A DNA stretch of 64,000 nucleotides from an uncultured Flavobacteriaceae bacterium (lineage in GTDB: Bacteria > Bacteroidota > Bacteroidia > Flavobacteriales > Flavobacteriaceae), in assembly GCA_943788165.1 (NCBI GenBank), contig CALSPF010000003.1:305191-369190 (forward strand), read 5' to 3'. Under the pieces are notes generated by a model. That model was not told where the DNA came from and did no database searches. It worked only from the letters and a program-made list of their open reading frames with translations. Numbering within the stretch: the first letter of the stretch is position 1; each line of letters opens with the position of its first letter. Made by a program: the position numbers and the translations under genes. This document shows positions 47,106-56,899 of the stretch, one piece after another.

Positions 47106-47975
47106 ATGAAATTTGCAAGTTATAAGGTTGAAGGTAGAACCACCTACGGTTCTGTAGTAGAAGAGAATAATACCATTTATCTTACTGATATCGGTAAAGA
47201 AAACGGCCATGACCTCAGGTATTGGATTGAGAATGATACCATGAATGAATTGAGGGCAATTGCTGAAGCAACCAAAACTCGTCATATAGAAAAATACGTC
47301 GATTACTTGCCTCCAATTCTGTCCGCAGAAAAAATTGCTTGTATTGGTGTAAATTATGCGAACAGAAATGCAGAATACAAAGACAATTCAGAATTACCAA
47401 AATACCCTAGTTTATTTCTTCGGTATCTAGATTCATTTACCGGAAACAATCAAAATTTAGTACGCCCCCCTGAATCGGATAAATTGGATTATGAAGGGGA
47501 GATTGTTATAATTATTGGTAAGGGTGGAAGACGCATACCAGAAGAAAAGGCACTTGAGCATATTGCGGGTTTAACGCTTATGAATGAAGGCACCCTTCGT
47601 GATTGGGTTCGCCACGCCAAATTTAATGTAACCCAAGGAAAGAATTTTGAAAAATCAGGTTCTATTGGCCCTTGGATGATGACTTCAGATGAAGTTGCAG
47701 ATTATACCAATCTAGCTATTCAAACCCGAGTAAATGGAGAGATTAGACAAGATGATAACACCTCTAGATTAATGTTTCCGTTTGCATTTATCATATCGTA
47801 CTTAAGTACGTTTATGACATTAAAACCAGGTGATATGATTTCTACAGGCACTCCCAATGGCGCCGGCGCCAGATTTGACCCCCCTAAATATCTGAAACCG
47901 GGAGACATTATTGAAGTTGAAGCTGCAGGAATTGGAGTTTTAAAAAATGGTGTTGAAGATGAAGTTTTAAAATAA
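47106..47975 (+). CDS. hpaG: HpaG-like FAH-family decarboxylase/isomerase
   Basis: 289 aa with an N-terminal extension plus the FAH domain. IACIGVNYANRNAEY is the start of the domain; metal ligands E130 and E132 lie in DYEGEIVIIIG and a third acidic residue in NEGTLRDWVRH; the end motif is GDMISTGTPNGAG. The only member of the operon able to supply the missing step, 5-oxopent-3-ene-1,2,5-tricarboxylate decarboxylation, hence the HpaG call. E. coli HpaG is a fused double-domain protein; this is a single domain of about half the length, so it may only perform the decarboxylase part, or both with HpaF. Confidence 0.75.
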   Translation: MKFASYKVEGRTTYGSVVEENNTIYLTDIGKENGHDLRYWIENDTMNELRAIAEATKTRHIEKYVDYLPPILSAEKIACIGVNYANRNAEYKDNSELPKYPSLFLRYLDSFTGNNQNLVRPPESDKLDYEGEIVIIIGKGGRRIPEEKALEHIAGLTLMNEGTLRDWVRHAKFNVTQGKNFEKSGSIGPWMMTSDEVADYTNLAIQTRVNGEIRQDDNTSRLMFPFAFIISYLSTFMTLKPGDMISTGTPNGAGARFDPPKYLKPGDIIEVEAAGIGVLKNGVEDEVLK

Positions 47976-48050
47976 ACTAATCCCTCGCGAAGCTTAAAAC
48001 CTATATGATGGTAGTTTTTATCTTTTTGTTTTAACCGAAATATGTGCTTT

Positions 48051-49733
48051 ATGAAATTTTTTTTTGGATTGGTATTTTCACTTTTGCTATTAACATCATG
48101 CAGCCAACCAGAGAAAAAAAGGCCTACAAATATATTAATCATAGTAGCAGACGATTTGGGTTTTACAGACCTAGGTTGTTATGGTAGCGAAATTAACACG
48201 CCCAATTTAAATGCTCTTGCTGCCAAGGGGTTAAGAAGCACTTCATTTTATACAGCCCCTACTTGTTCGCCAACACGTGCCATGTTATTATCTGGTGTAG
48301 TAAACCATAGAAATGGTTATGGAACAATGGAAGGCGATTGGGCAGATAACCAAAAAGGACTTAGAGGCTATGAAGGTTATTTGAATTGGGATGTGGTAAC
48401 CTTTCCAAAATTGCTTCAAGATGCGGGCTATCATACTTCAATAGCAGGTAAATGGCATCAAGCTTTTCCTGCAAAAGAACAAACACTCTGGCCTTATTAT
48501 CGTGGATTTACCCGTTCCTTTATAATGGCTCAAGGTGGCGCTGGTCATTATTATGACAAACAACCACTACTTTCTTTTATACCAGAGGCACTTTATGTAG
48601 AAGATACTACTCAAGTAGCAACACTCTCCAAAGATTTTTATTCTAGTAAAAATTATGCGGATAAGACTATCCAATTCATTGACGAAAGTAGGTCAGGGCA
48701 CAAACCGTTTTTTCATTTTTTATCCTTTACGGCGCCACATTGGCCTTTACAGGTGCCGGATGAAAATATAGATACATATAAAGATAAATACGAAGAAGGT
48801 TACGAAGTACTAGCCCAGAAAAGATTTGAGAGAGCACAAGCTATGGGTATTATTCCGGCATCGGCCAAGTTACCTGCCCTAACGCCAAACATTCAACCCT
48901 GGAACGAATTAACGGATGTAGAAAAAAGACGTTCTAGTCGAGCAATGGAAATTTATGCCGCAATGATTGACCGAATGGATTTTCATGTTGGTAGAGTGAT
49001 TGCTCATTTAAAGGAAATCGGTGAGTACGAAAACACTTTGATTGTTTTTATGGCAGATAACGGTGCTGAAGGAAATTCAATTATGGGTTATGAAGATACC
49101 GGAGAATGGGTTGAGACCACCTTTGACACAAGTTTTGAAAATATGGGAAGGCTAAATTCCTATACCGAACTAGGAGCAGCATGGGCAAGTGTAAGTTCCC
49201 TCCCTTTTAAGTGGTATAAGGCATTTGCAACTGAGGGTGGTGTTAGAGCTCCTTTGATTATTCAATACCCAAAATCAAAAAGAACTGCTAATACCATAGC
49301 GAATGACTTTTTATCTGTTATGGATTTAGCGCCAACTTTTCTTGAGTTAGCGGATGTAAAGCATCCAGGGACAACTTATCAAGGAAGAAAAGTTTATCCT
49401 ATGAACGGTATGTCAATGCTACCATGGTTACATGGAGAAATTGATTTTGTACATCCTATGGAAAAAGCACATGTCTGGGAATTATATGGTAGAATAGGTG
49501 TTCGTTTGGGAGATTGGAAAGCCGAAAAAATGGAAGCCCCATATGGAACAGGAGTATGGGAATTATATAATTTAAAGGAAGACCTCATTGAAGAAAATAA
49601 CCTTGCCAATAACTATCCAGAAAAACTACAAGAACTAATTGGACATTGGAAAGATTATGAAAAAGAAAACGCTGTAACCTTACCAGACAGACCAACCGCA
49701 TATTCAAAAGAAACGTATTGGAATAAAAAATAG
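48051..49733 (+). CDS. Sulfatase (arylsulfatase-like, Cys type), lipoprotein
   Basis: 560 aa from the ATG at 48051 (an ATG 9 bases upstream is possible). Lipoprotein signal MKFFFGLVFSLLLLTSCSQ with lipid Cys at 17. Metal-binding D34/D35 in IVADDLGFTD, formylglycine motif C72-S-P-T-R in TAPTCSPTRAM, and the conserved ADNGAEGNS and AGKWHQ segments show an active S1-type sulfatase of the arylsulfatase branch. The Cys needs oxidation to formylglycine by a maturase not found here. It is probably on the cell surface or in the periplasm. Located 75 bp downstream of the hpa genes, it may free a phenolic substrate from its sulfate ester. Confidence 0.9.
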   Translation: MKFFFGLVFSLLLLTSCSQPEKKRPTNILIIVADDLGFTDLGCYGSEINTPNLNALAAKGLRSTSFYTAPTCSPTRAMLLSGVVNHRNGYGTMEGDWADNQKGLRGYEGYLNWDVVTFPKLLQDAGYHTSIAGKWHQAFPAKEQTLWPYYRGFTRSFIMAQGGAGHYYDKQPLLSFIPEALYVEDTTQVATLSKDFYSSKNYADKTIQFIDESRSGHKPFFHFLSFTAPHWPLQVPDENIDTYKDKYEEGYEVLAQKRFERAQAMGIIPASAKLPALTPNIQPWNELTDVEKRRSSRAMEIYAAMIDRMDFHVGRVIAHLKEIGEYENTLIVFMADNGAEGNSIMGYEDTGEWVETTFDTSFENMGRLNSYTELGAAWASVSSLPFKWYKAFATEGGVRAPLIIQYPKSKRTANTIANDFLSVMDLAPTFLELADVKHPGTTYQGRKVYPMNGMSMLPWLHGEIDFVHPMEKAHVWELYGRIGVRLGDWKAEKMEAPYGTGVWELYNLKEDLIEENNLANNYPEKLQELIGHWKDYEKENAVTLPDRPTAYSKETYWNKK

Positions 49734-49829
49734 TAATTATACTAGACGTCTTCTCGATATCATAGCGACAATACACAAAACCTAAACAAAAGAATCATAT
49801 TTCTATAAGAGCTAGGTAGTTAATTAGTA

Positions 49830-49837
49830 TAGTTTTG
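49830..49837 (+). promoter_or_regulatory. -7 element upstream of the TonB receptor
   Basis: TAGTTTTG matches TAnnTTTG, about 54 bases before the ATG at 49891. No clear -33 element. Confidence 0.4.
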
Positions 49838-49890
49838 GAGCAGAACATATCATTATAACAATGATAAATATCAACTTAACTAAACTCATC

Positions 49891-52602
49891 ATGAAAAAAC
49901 TTGTATTAATTTTTGTCTTATTAGTAACAACCGCAGGGTTTGCTCAGAAAAGTATTTCTGGTGTAATTACTGAAGCTGACACGGATCAGCCCATACCTGG
50001 AGTCTCAATTGTTATTGAAGGAAATAGTGTGGGAACTTCAACTGATTTTGACGGGAAGTATCAATTAGAAACCGCCTCAGATACTTTTACGTTGGTTATA
50101 AGCTATATTGGCTTTAAGACTGTAAAAGTTTCTAGTACAGATGGGACAGCTGCCTATAATGTTACTCTAGAGGAAGATACTGCTCAACTAGACGAAGTTA
50201 TTGTTACAGCCAATAAAACAGCACAACGCTCGCAAGACGTACCTTTGAGTATTACAGCTATAGGCGCCAAAGAACTTGCAAGAACGGGGTCGGTAAAAGC
50301 AGAGAATTATTTTCCAAGCATTCCAAATTTAAGTATCTCTTCTTCAGGAGGTGGTGGTGCAAGTTTCGGTGATGGTAGGTCCTCGGGTAAAAATATATCT
50401 ATAAGAGGTATTTCTGGAAATAATACTACAGCATTTTATTTGGATGAAACTCCATTGCCAGAATTTGCTGATCCTCGTTTATTCGATACCAATAGAATCG
50501 AAGTGTTAAGAGGTCCACAAGGAACTTTATATGGGTCAAATACTATGGGCGGTGCAGTAAAAGTAATAACCAATCAGCCAAGTGCATTTGAGACGTCAGG
50601 AAATATAGAAGTCAACGCCGCAACTGTCAAAGAAGGCGATGCTGATTATAGTATCCAAGGTGTTTTTAATGTCCCTCTTGTAAAAGATAAGGTTGCTTTA
50701 CGTATAGGTGCATTTTATGCATTTGAAACGGGAATTTATGATAGAAAACAACAGACTACATTCAACGGTTTTCCATTAAATACAGGAGATGGTACAGGTG
50801 CTAACCCAGGTGCAGTCTATGACAGTCCTGATGATGGTTCTAGAATAGCTTATGATTTAGGGCCACTTCCAATTAATCTAGTGGAAAATGGTAATAATGA
50901 TTTAACCGGAAATTTTGGTGACAATGTAGATGATGAAACTAGCTTTGGTGTAAATATTGGACTCGGGTTTTATCCAAATGAGAATGTAAGAATCATTCCT
51001 AAGCTAATTTATCAAAAAACTTCTGGTGACGGTTTAGATTTTTCTGATTTTAGACCAGACAATTTTACACAGTATAGAATGGCTGGTATTGATGAGAAAT
51101 ATGAATTAGATTTATTACATGCGAGTCTTTTGACTGATTTTCAACTGGGTTCAGGTAAATTAACCAATAACCTTTCTTTTACAGTTCTTGATCAATTTGA
51201 TAGAGAAGATGTTACAGAGCGTGAGAGTTCTGGACCAACAGCTACAGAGCTCACCCCATTTGATGAAAATGGATTGATAATAGCTCCTGTAGATGCACCA
51301 CCGTTTACGAATACAGGTTTTACACAAGCGAATTTCTATCCTGAGTTTATTGATAGAACTGGCCAATTGAATAAGTTTGTTGAAGAACTTAGATATAGCT
51401 CAACAAACGAAGATTCTAATTTCAATTTCACAGCCGGATTATTCTACAGTTCTGAGAGTTCAAAGTTTAACGCGAGTCAGCCTAGAGATACATATCTCGA
51501 AGATATATCAGGATTTTTCGAAAACCTAATAGCAATTGGCGTAACAGAAGTTGAGGGATTGCCTGAATTTATTGCATCTGAAAACTTTATCTGGTATTCT
51601 CAAGATACAGATTTTCAAACTAATGAATTTGCATTATTCGGGGAAGCGTATTGGGATATTACATCAAAATTAAAAGCGACAGTTGGTTTACGATATTTCT
51701 CGTATAATCAAAATTTAAAGCAAACTTTAGCAGGATTTGTTGCCGCTGGAGGTGGAGAGCCTACAGACGAAGAAACAAAAGATAGTGGTGTTACCCCTAA
51801 GTTTAATTTGACTTACTCAATTAATGATAATAGCCTTATTTATGGTAGTGCAACTAAAGGGTATAGATTGGGTGGAGCAAATGGTATAGTGCCTGTTCTT
51901 TTTGCAGCAGCAGATTTAGAGGCAATTGGTTTGACTGAAGCGCCAAGAACGTTTGATCCTGATTTCTTATGGACGTATGAGTTAGGAAGTAAGAATATCT
52001 TTTTAGGAAATAGATTAATTACCAATATGTCTGTATTTCATACCGTATGGAATGAACTACAACAACGTGTTTTCTTACCAACAGGATTTCTATTTGTAGA
52101 TAATATTGGTCAAGCAACAATGACCGGTGTTGAATTAGAAGTTAAAGGAAAGGTTAATAAAAATCTTCAAATAGGTGGAGCTTTTGGGTATACGAAATCT
52201 GAAATAAAGGAAGGTAGTATTTTAACTGGGGCGGAAGCTGGAGATAGAGTATTAAATGTACCTGAATTAACAGCAAGTGCAAATATTCAATATTCTCACG
52301 AACTTAAAAAGCAAGGAAGTTCAATGTTCTATAGACTTGATTTGAGTCATACTGGTGATCGAGTAAATACATTTGCTCCTGAAACTGAATCGCAGTTTGT
52401 GTTTGACGCATTCACACTTTTGAATGCTAGAATAGGGTATTCAAGTGGAAAATTCGACATCGCTATTTTCGGACAAAACTTAACAAATGAAATTGCTAAT
52501 TTCGGTGATATTACCTCGTTAGCAGCTACGCCTTTTGGAAGAACAAGATATGCAACCGGAAGACCATCTTCATACGGTGTAAATCTTAAATATAAGTTCT
52601 AG
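49891..52602 (+). CDS. TonB-dependent outer-membrane receptor
   Basis: 903 aa from the ATG at 49891 (MKKLVLIFVLLVTTAGFAQK signal peptide); an ATG ten codons upstream is less likely. Domains: carboxypeptidase-regulatory-like beta-sandwich (about 20-105: SGVITEADTDQPIPGVSI), TonB box/plug (about 110-230: DEVIVTANK, RGPQGTLYGSNTMGG), and a 22-strand barrel ending KYKF. It lacks a SusD partner gene, so it is not a SusCD glycan importer and more likely takes up a small aromatic or chelated molecule with TonB energy. It should be the outer-membrane entry for the island's substrate. Confidence 0.9.
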   Translation: MKKLVLIFVLLVTTAGFAQKSISGVITEADTDQPIPGVSIVIEGNSVGTSTDFDGKYQLETASDTFTLVISYIGFKTVKVSSTDGTAAYNVTLEEDTAQLDEVIVTANKTAQRSQDVPLSITAIGAKELARTGSVKAENYFPSIPNLSISSSGGGGASFGDGRSSGKNISIRGISGNNTTAFYLDETPLPEFADPRLFDTNRIEVLRGPQGTLYGSNTMGGAVKVITNQPSAFETSGNIEVNAATVKEGDADYSIQGVFNVPLVKDKVALRIGAFYAFETGIYDRKQQTTFNGFPLNTGDGTGANPGAVYDSPDDGSRIAYDLGPLPINLVENGNNDLTGNFGDNVDDETSFGVNIGLGFYPNENVRIIPKLIYQKTSGDGLDFSDFRPDNFTQYRMAGIDEKYELDLLHASLLTDFQLGSGKLTNNLSFTVLDQFDREDVTERESSGPTATELTPFDENGLIIAPVDAPPFTNTGFTQANFYPEFIDRTGQLNKFVEELRYSSTNEDSNFNFTAGLFYSSESSKFNASQPRDTYLEDISGFFENLIAIGVTEVEGLPEFIASENFIWYSQDTDFQTNEFALFGEAYWDITSKLKATVGLRYFSYNQNLKQTLAGFVAAGGGEPTDEETKDSGVTPKFNLTYSINDNSLIYGSATKGYRLGGANGIVPVLFAAADLEAIGLTEAPRTFDPDFLWTYELGSKNIFLGNRLITNMSVFHTVWNELQQRVFLPTGFLFVDNIGQATMTGVELEVKGKVNKNLQIGGAFGYTKSEIKEGSILTGAEAGDRVLNVPELTASANIQYSHELKKQGSSMFYRLDLSHTGDRVNTFAPETESQFVFDAFTLLNARIGYSSGKFDIAIFGQNLTNEIANFGDITSLAATPFGRTRYATGRPSSYGVNLKYKF

Positions 52603-52628
52603 CAAGAACTAACCATTACCATTTAAAG

Positions 52629-52666
52629 TGGGAAGTTGTCTTAAAATACATTTCCCATTTTTTTTC
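52629..52666 (+). terminator. Terminator after the TonB receptor gene
   Basis: TGGGAA pairs with TTCCCA around a 17-base loop and is followed by eight T. Separates the receptor from the aldehyde dehydrogenase unit. Confidence 0.65.
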
Positions 52667-52795
52667 AAAAATTTGGATAGAGATTCCATTTACTATTTTA
52701 AGCTTAGATCCGATTACGTTCTCAAAAATTGGATATTTTATACTAAAAAAGCACTATTTCAATTCATAAGAATTACATAATTACAATACTACAAA

Positions 52796-54280
52796 ATGGA
52801 GTATACAGCATTACCTAAAGTTCAATCATTTCTGAATAAAGAACAACTGCCGTTATTTATAGACGGTAAACAGCAACCTTCACAATCAGATAAAAAGATA
52901 GCGGTACATAATCCGGCAACGGAAGATATACTAGCATATATTCCAAACGCTTCTAAAGCGGATACTGACTTGGCAGTTAATGCCGCTCACAAAGCTTTAA
53001 ATGACGGGCAATGGCCAAAATTATTGGCCAACCAAAGGGAGAAAATCATGTTGAAATATGCCGATATCATTGAAAAAAATGAACCTGAATTGGCTCAGTT
53101 ATTGGTTTTAGAACATGGTAAATTGTACGTAGATGCTCAAAAAGAAGTAAGTGCGGCAGTAAATTGTTTCCGTTATTATGCGGGTTGGTCAACAAAAATT
53201 GAAGGCTCAACATTAGATGTTTCTTTAGGTGGCGCCAGTCATTTTGCATACACCAAAAGAGAACCAATTGGAGTTATTGGCGCTATTGCACCGTGGAATG
53301 TTCCTATAATGATGTACGCATGGAAAACTGCACCGGCATTGGCTTGTGGTTGTACCATTGTTTTTAAACCATCAGAAGAAACCCCGCTTACTGCTTTATT
53401 TATGGCAGAACTTTCTTTAGAAGCTGGTGTTCCTGAGGGAGTTATAAATATAATAACCGGAGATGGTCAAAATGCAGGAAATAACATCGTAACACACCCA
53501 TTAGTCTCAAAAATAACCTTTACGGGTTCTACCGAGGTGGGGAAAATTATAGGACAAGGAGCTGCAAAAACACTTAAGGAATTCACTTTGGAACTAGGAG
53601 GGAAAAACCCTGTTTTGGTTTTGGATGATGCCGATATTACAAAAGTGCCTAAAGGTGCGGCTAAGGGAATTTTTTACAACCAAGGACAGGTTTGTGTTTC
53701 TGGTTCTAGAATCTATCTGCCTAAAAACAAGTATGATAATTTTGTTGCTGACCTTGGAAGTATTGCAAATGGTATGAAGACCGGTAACGGCCTTGATTCA
53801 ACCTCGCAAATGGGGCCGTTGGTTTCTCAAAAACATATGCAAAATGTAATGCGTTATATTGATTCCGGTAAACAATCAGGAGCAGAAGTGGTTGCCGGAG
53901 GTTCCAAGCTTTTTGATAAAGGGTACTATGTTGCACCAACAGTATTTTCGAATCCGGAAAACAAAAATATCGATATTCTTACCGAAGAAATTTTCGGTCC
54001 TGTAATAGTTGCTGTGGCTTATGATGGCATTGATGATTTAATTCAAAAAGCTAATGATACCAGCTATGGTTTGGCTGCTAGTGTGTGGACGAATAATGTT
54101 AGTAATATGCACAAAACGTTAGAAAAACTAAATGCAGGTATGATCTATGTCAACTCGCCGGTTCGATCAGATCCAAATTTACCCCTTGGAGGATTTAATC
54201 AATCTGGAATTGGCAATGAACTCGGTAGTGAATCTATAAAAGCATATACCAGATTAAAATCTGTGGTAATTGCATATTAA
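52796..54280 (+). CDS. Phenylacetaldehyde dehydrogenase-like enzyme
   Basis: 494 aa NAD(P)-dependent aldehyde dehydrogenase. E266 in TLELGGKNP and nucleophile C300 in NQGQVCVSGSRIYLP, the NQGQVC-GSR form seen in FeaB/phenylacetaldehyde and betaine-aldehyde-type enzymes. In this context it could oxidise 3,4-dihydroxyphenylacetaldehyde or another aryl acetaldehyde to the arylacetate fed to HpaD. It has no other candidate role in the pathway, since HpaE and GabD already serve steps downstream. Substrate inferred only from context. Confidence 0.8.
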   Translation: MEYTALPKVQSFLNKEQLPLFIDGKQQPSQSDKKIAVHNPATEDILAYIPNASKADTDLAVNAAHKALNDGQWPKLLANQREKIMLKYADIIEKNEPELAQLLVLEHGKLYVDAQKEVSAAVNCFRYYAGWSTKIEGSTLDVSLGGASHFAYTKREPIGVIGAIAPWNVPIMMYAWKTAPALACGCTIVFKPSEETPLTALFMAELSLEAGVPEGVINIITGDGQNAGNNIVTHPLVSKITFTGSTEVGKIIGQGAAKTLKEFTLELGGKNPVLVLDDADITKVPKGAAKGIFYNQGQVCVSGSRIYLPKNKYDNFVADLGSIANGMKTGNGLDSTSQMGPLVSQKHMQNVMRYIDSGKQSGAEVVAGGSKLFDKGYYVAPTVFSNPENKNIDILTEEIFGPVIVAVAYDGIDDLIQKANDTSYGLAASVWTNNVSNMHKTLEKLNAGMIYVNSPVRSDPNLPLGGFNQSGIGNELGSESIKAYTRLKSVVIAY

Positions 54281-54362
54281 AATAATGTGCCTTAGATTGT
54301 TTTATCTTTTTGATTTAAAATATTTCTAGTTTACAGATTATTTTAAATCAAAATTAAAATAA

Positions 54363-55526
54363 ATGAAAAATGCTAGCTCAATAGATGTAAATAGTCGCGG
54401 TACAATAACCGCAGGACTAGTTCTTGGCACAATTGGAGTACTTTCATTTATTGTTCAGCCGGGTCTGGTTCAGGGGTTTGTAAGTGTACTAGGATTATCT
54501 GAGGCTGATGCTAATCTTTTAGCTTCCATAGAAATGGCAGGTATCGCCATTGCAACTATTCTGGCTATTTTTTTAACTCGAACAGTAAGTTGGAGAGTTA
54601 TTTTGGCAGCAGCATTGATAATCGCAGCAGCAGGTAACTTATTTTCAGCACTTGGTGATAACGACACTAGCCTTCAAATAGCAAGATTTATTACTGGAAT
54701 AGGCGAAGGTTTAATTATCTCATTAAGCTTTACAATTATAGGTTTAACTCAAAAAACGGAAAGAAATATAGCGCTTTACCTTGCGCTATTGATGACCTAT
54801 GGTGCATTTGGTCTTTGGGGAATGCCCTTAGCTTTTCAGACTATTGGCTTAAATGGTATTTTCATAATTTGGGCTGTTCTGACTCTAATTGCTCTTTTTA
54901 CCATTAAATATGTGCCTATTTCATCTGCAAGTCAAGAGGAGTCAAGGCCTTCAGCAGTACAATTAGGCATAGGGTGGTTAATTTTGGCGCTATTTTCAGT
55001 TTTTGCCTACAACGCAGCCATTGGTCTTGCGTGGGCTAATTTATTCCTCATTGGGATGGATATTGAACCAAATGAACAAACCGTTGCCAATGGGTTACTA
55101 ATTGCTCAATTTGCTGGTATTGCAGGAGCTTTAGGTGCTGTTTATCTTTCAGATCGTATTGGAAGTTTTTGGCCATTTTCCCTTGGTGTTATTGTAGCGG
55201 CTGTTTGTATTTCTTTCTTATTAGCAGAGCCATCAATTTTAATATTCGGAATTGCGGTATCTGGTTTTAACGCATTATGGAACTTTACCTTACCTTATTT
55301 GTTGAGTATAGTAGGTGATATGGATTCAAAATCACGTATGATGACTCTTGCTATTGCAATACAAATGGTTGGTCTTGGTTCTGGGCCATATTTAGCCTCT
55401 AAACTATTTGAATCTGGTTTTGGCTTTAAAGAGATGGAAATTATCACAATAGTTGCTTTAGTAGTAAGTATTGTAATTCTTGCCATTCCAGTTCGTATCC
55501 ATAGTATCCATTTGAAAAAAAGATAG
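54363..55526 (+). CDS. Major facilitator superfamily transporter
   Basis: 387 aa with about 12 membrane helices, no signal; the central loop is charged (SSASQEESRPSA, around 190). The loop sequence between helices 2 and 3 is short and the usual MFS DRxGRR motif is weak (FLTRTVSWRV; SDRIGSFW after helix 8). Inner-membrane carrier, probably for the island substrate or an intermediate such as an arylacetate. 82 bp after the dehydrogenase gene. Confidence 0.82.
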   Translation: MKNASSIDVNSRGTITAGLVLGTIGVLSFIVQPGLVQGFVSVLGLSEADANLLASIEMAGIAIATILAIFLTRTVSWRVILAAALIIAAAGNLFSALGDNDTSLQIARFITGIGEGLIISLSFTIIGLTQKTERNIALYLALLMTYGAFGLWGMPLAFQTIGLNGIFIIWAVLTLIALFTIKYVPISSASQEESRPSAVQLGIGWLILALFSVFAYNAAIGLAWANLFLIGMDIEPNEQTVANGLLIAQFAGIAGALGAVYLSDRIGSFWPFSLGVIVAAVCISFLLAEPSILIFGIAVSGFNALWNFTLPYLLSIVGDMDSKSRMMTLAIAIQMVGLGSGPYLASKLFESGFGFKEMEIITIVALVVSIVILAIPVRIHSIHLKKR

Positions 55527-55649
55527 AAGTGTTTTTTCGAGGAATTTTTGTCAACTAGCAAAAACACAAAAGTTAAACAATAACTGCATTTATATGTAAT
55601 CTTAAAAAGCGATTTATCATTAATTTTAATAAACATTAAATAGCCAATC

Positions 55650-56891
55650 ATGGATAAAAAAACAATACTCATCGTAGGAACAGCGGATACTAAATCTGAT
55701 GAGTTATTGTACATGAAAAGCTGTGTTGAAGAACAAAATGGAATAGCGATGATTATGGATGTTGGGGTTCTTGGTGATCCGTCGTTTACACCAGAATATT
55801 CCAAACATGATGTTGCCAAAGCGGCAAATACTACAAATGAAGATATTATTGCATTGGGTGATGAGCACAAAGCGATGAACAAAACTGCAGAAGGCGCTTC
55901 AATTCTAACCAGAAGATTATATGATGAGGGCAAGATTGATGGTATGATTGCATTAGGGGGTACCATGGGTACCGATTTGGCTTTGGATACCGCTGCTTCA
56001 CTTCCATTGGGTGTTCCAAAATACGTGGTTTCCACAATAGCCTTTTCTCATTTGATTCCACCAGAAAGAATAACACCAGATTTGACTATGATGCTTTGGT
56101 CGGGTGGATTATATGGTTTGAATACAGTATGTAAATCTGTACTAAGTCAAGCTTGTGGAGGAGTTTTAGGAGCTGCAAAAGCCTATCGAAAACCAAAGGC
56201 CCAAAAACCTATGATTGCCCTAAGTTCTCTAGGTAAATCCGCTTTGACATATATGGTTCGTTTAAAACCAGAACTTGAGAAAAGGGGATACGAATTAATT
56301 GTATTTCATACCACAGGACAAGGCGGTCGGGCATTGGAGTGTTTGGCTGGTAGAAAACGTTTTGCAGCCGTATTGGACTTTAGCCTTCAAGAGGTTGTGA
56401 ACGATTTCTATAAATCAATTGTGACCTCCGGTAGCAGCCGCATGGAAACTGCAGGTCTAAATGGAGTCCCCCAAATTATAGCCCCTGGGTCTATAAATAT
56501 TATAGACATTCCAACATGGCAAAAACCGATTAAAAAGTTAAGAGATAGACCATTTCATGTCCACAATAGATTGTTGTCATCAGTAGTCTTAAGTAAGAAA
56601 GAATTGCGAAGAGCTGCCCGAAATATTGCCAAAAAAGCATCTATGGCAAAAGGTAAGGTTTCAATGATTCTTCCTAAAAAAGGCGTATTAGAATGGGACA
56701 GAAAAGGAAACGAATTGCATAATCCCAAATCGTTAGATGTGTTTTTTAAAGAACTTCAGGAGAGTATCAAACCCGAAGTAGATTTAATCACGTTAAACTG
56801 CCATATCAATGACCAAGCTTTTACGGATAAAGTACTTGAGATTTTTGATGATTGGGTGGAAAAAGGAATTATAGAAAAAGGAGTTCAGTAA
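55650..56891 (+). CDS. Tm-1-like ATP-binding domain protein (UPF0261)
   Basis: 413 aa, normal for UPF0261. N-terminal half ILIVGTADTKSDELLYM, DVGVLGDPSF and ALGGTMGTDLAL; second half KPMIALSSLGKSALTYM, ELIVFHTTGQGGRALE and the loop VTSGSSRMETAGLNGVPQIIAPGS, all hallmarks of the family related to the ATP-binding domain of tomato Tm-1. Biochemical role unknown in bacteria. The usual TIM-barrel partner gene is absent; instead it overlaps closely with a HAD gene (8-bp gap) and a class III aminotransferase. That linkage suggests a metabolic role in this island. Confidence 0.88.
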   Translation: MDKKTILIVGTADTKSDELLYMKSCVEEQNGIAMIMDVGVLGDPSFTPEYSKHDVAKAANTTNEDIIALGDEHKAMNKTAEGASILTRRLYDEGKIDGMIALGGTMGTDLALDTAASLPLGVPKYVVSTIAFSHLIPPERITPDLTMMLWSGGLYGLNTVCKSVLSQACGGVLGAAKAYRKPKAQKPMIALSSLGKSALTYMVRLKPELEKRGYELIVFHTTGQGGRALECLAGRKRFAAVLDFSLQEVVNDFYKSIVTSGSSRMETAGLNGVPQIIAPGSINIIDIPTWQKPIKKLRDRPFHVHNRLLSSVVLSKKELRRAARNIAKKASMAKGKVSMILPKKGVLEWDRKGNELHNPKSLDVFFKELQESIKPEVDLITLNCHINDQAFTDKVLEIFDDWVEKGIIEKGVQ

Positions 56892-56899
56892 AATTTACC

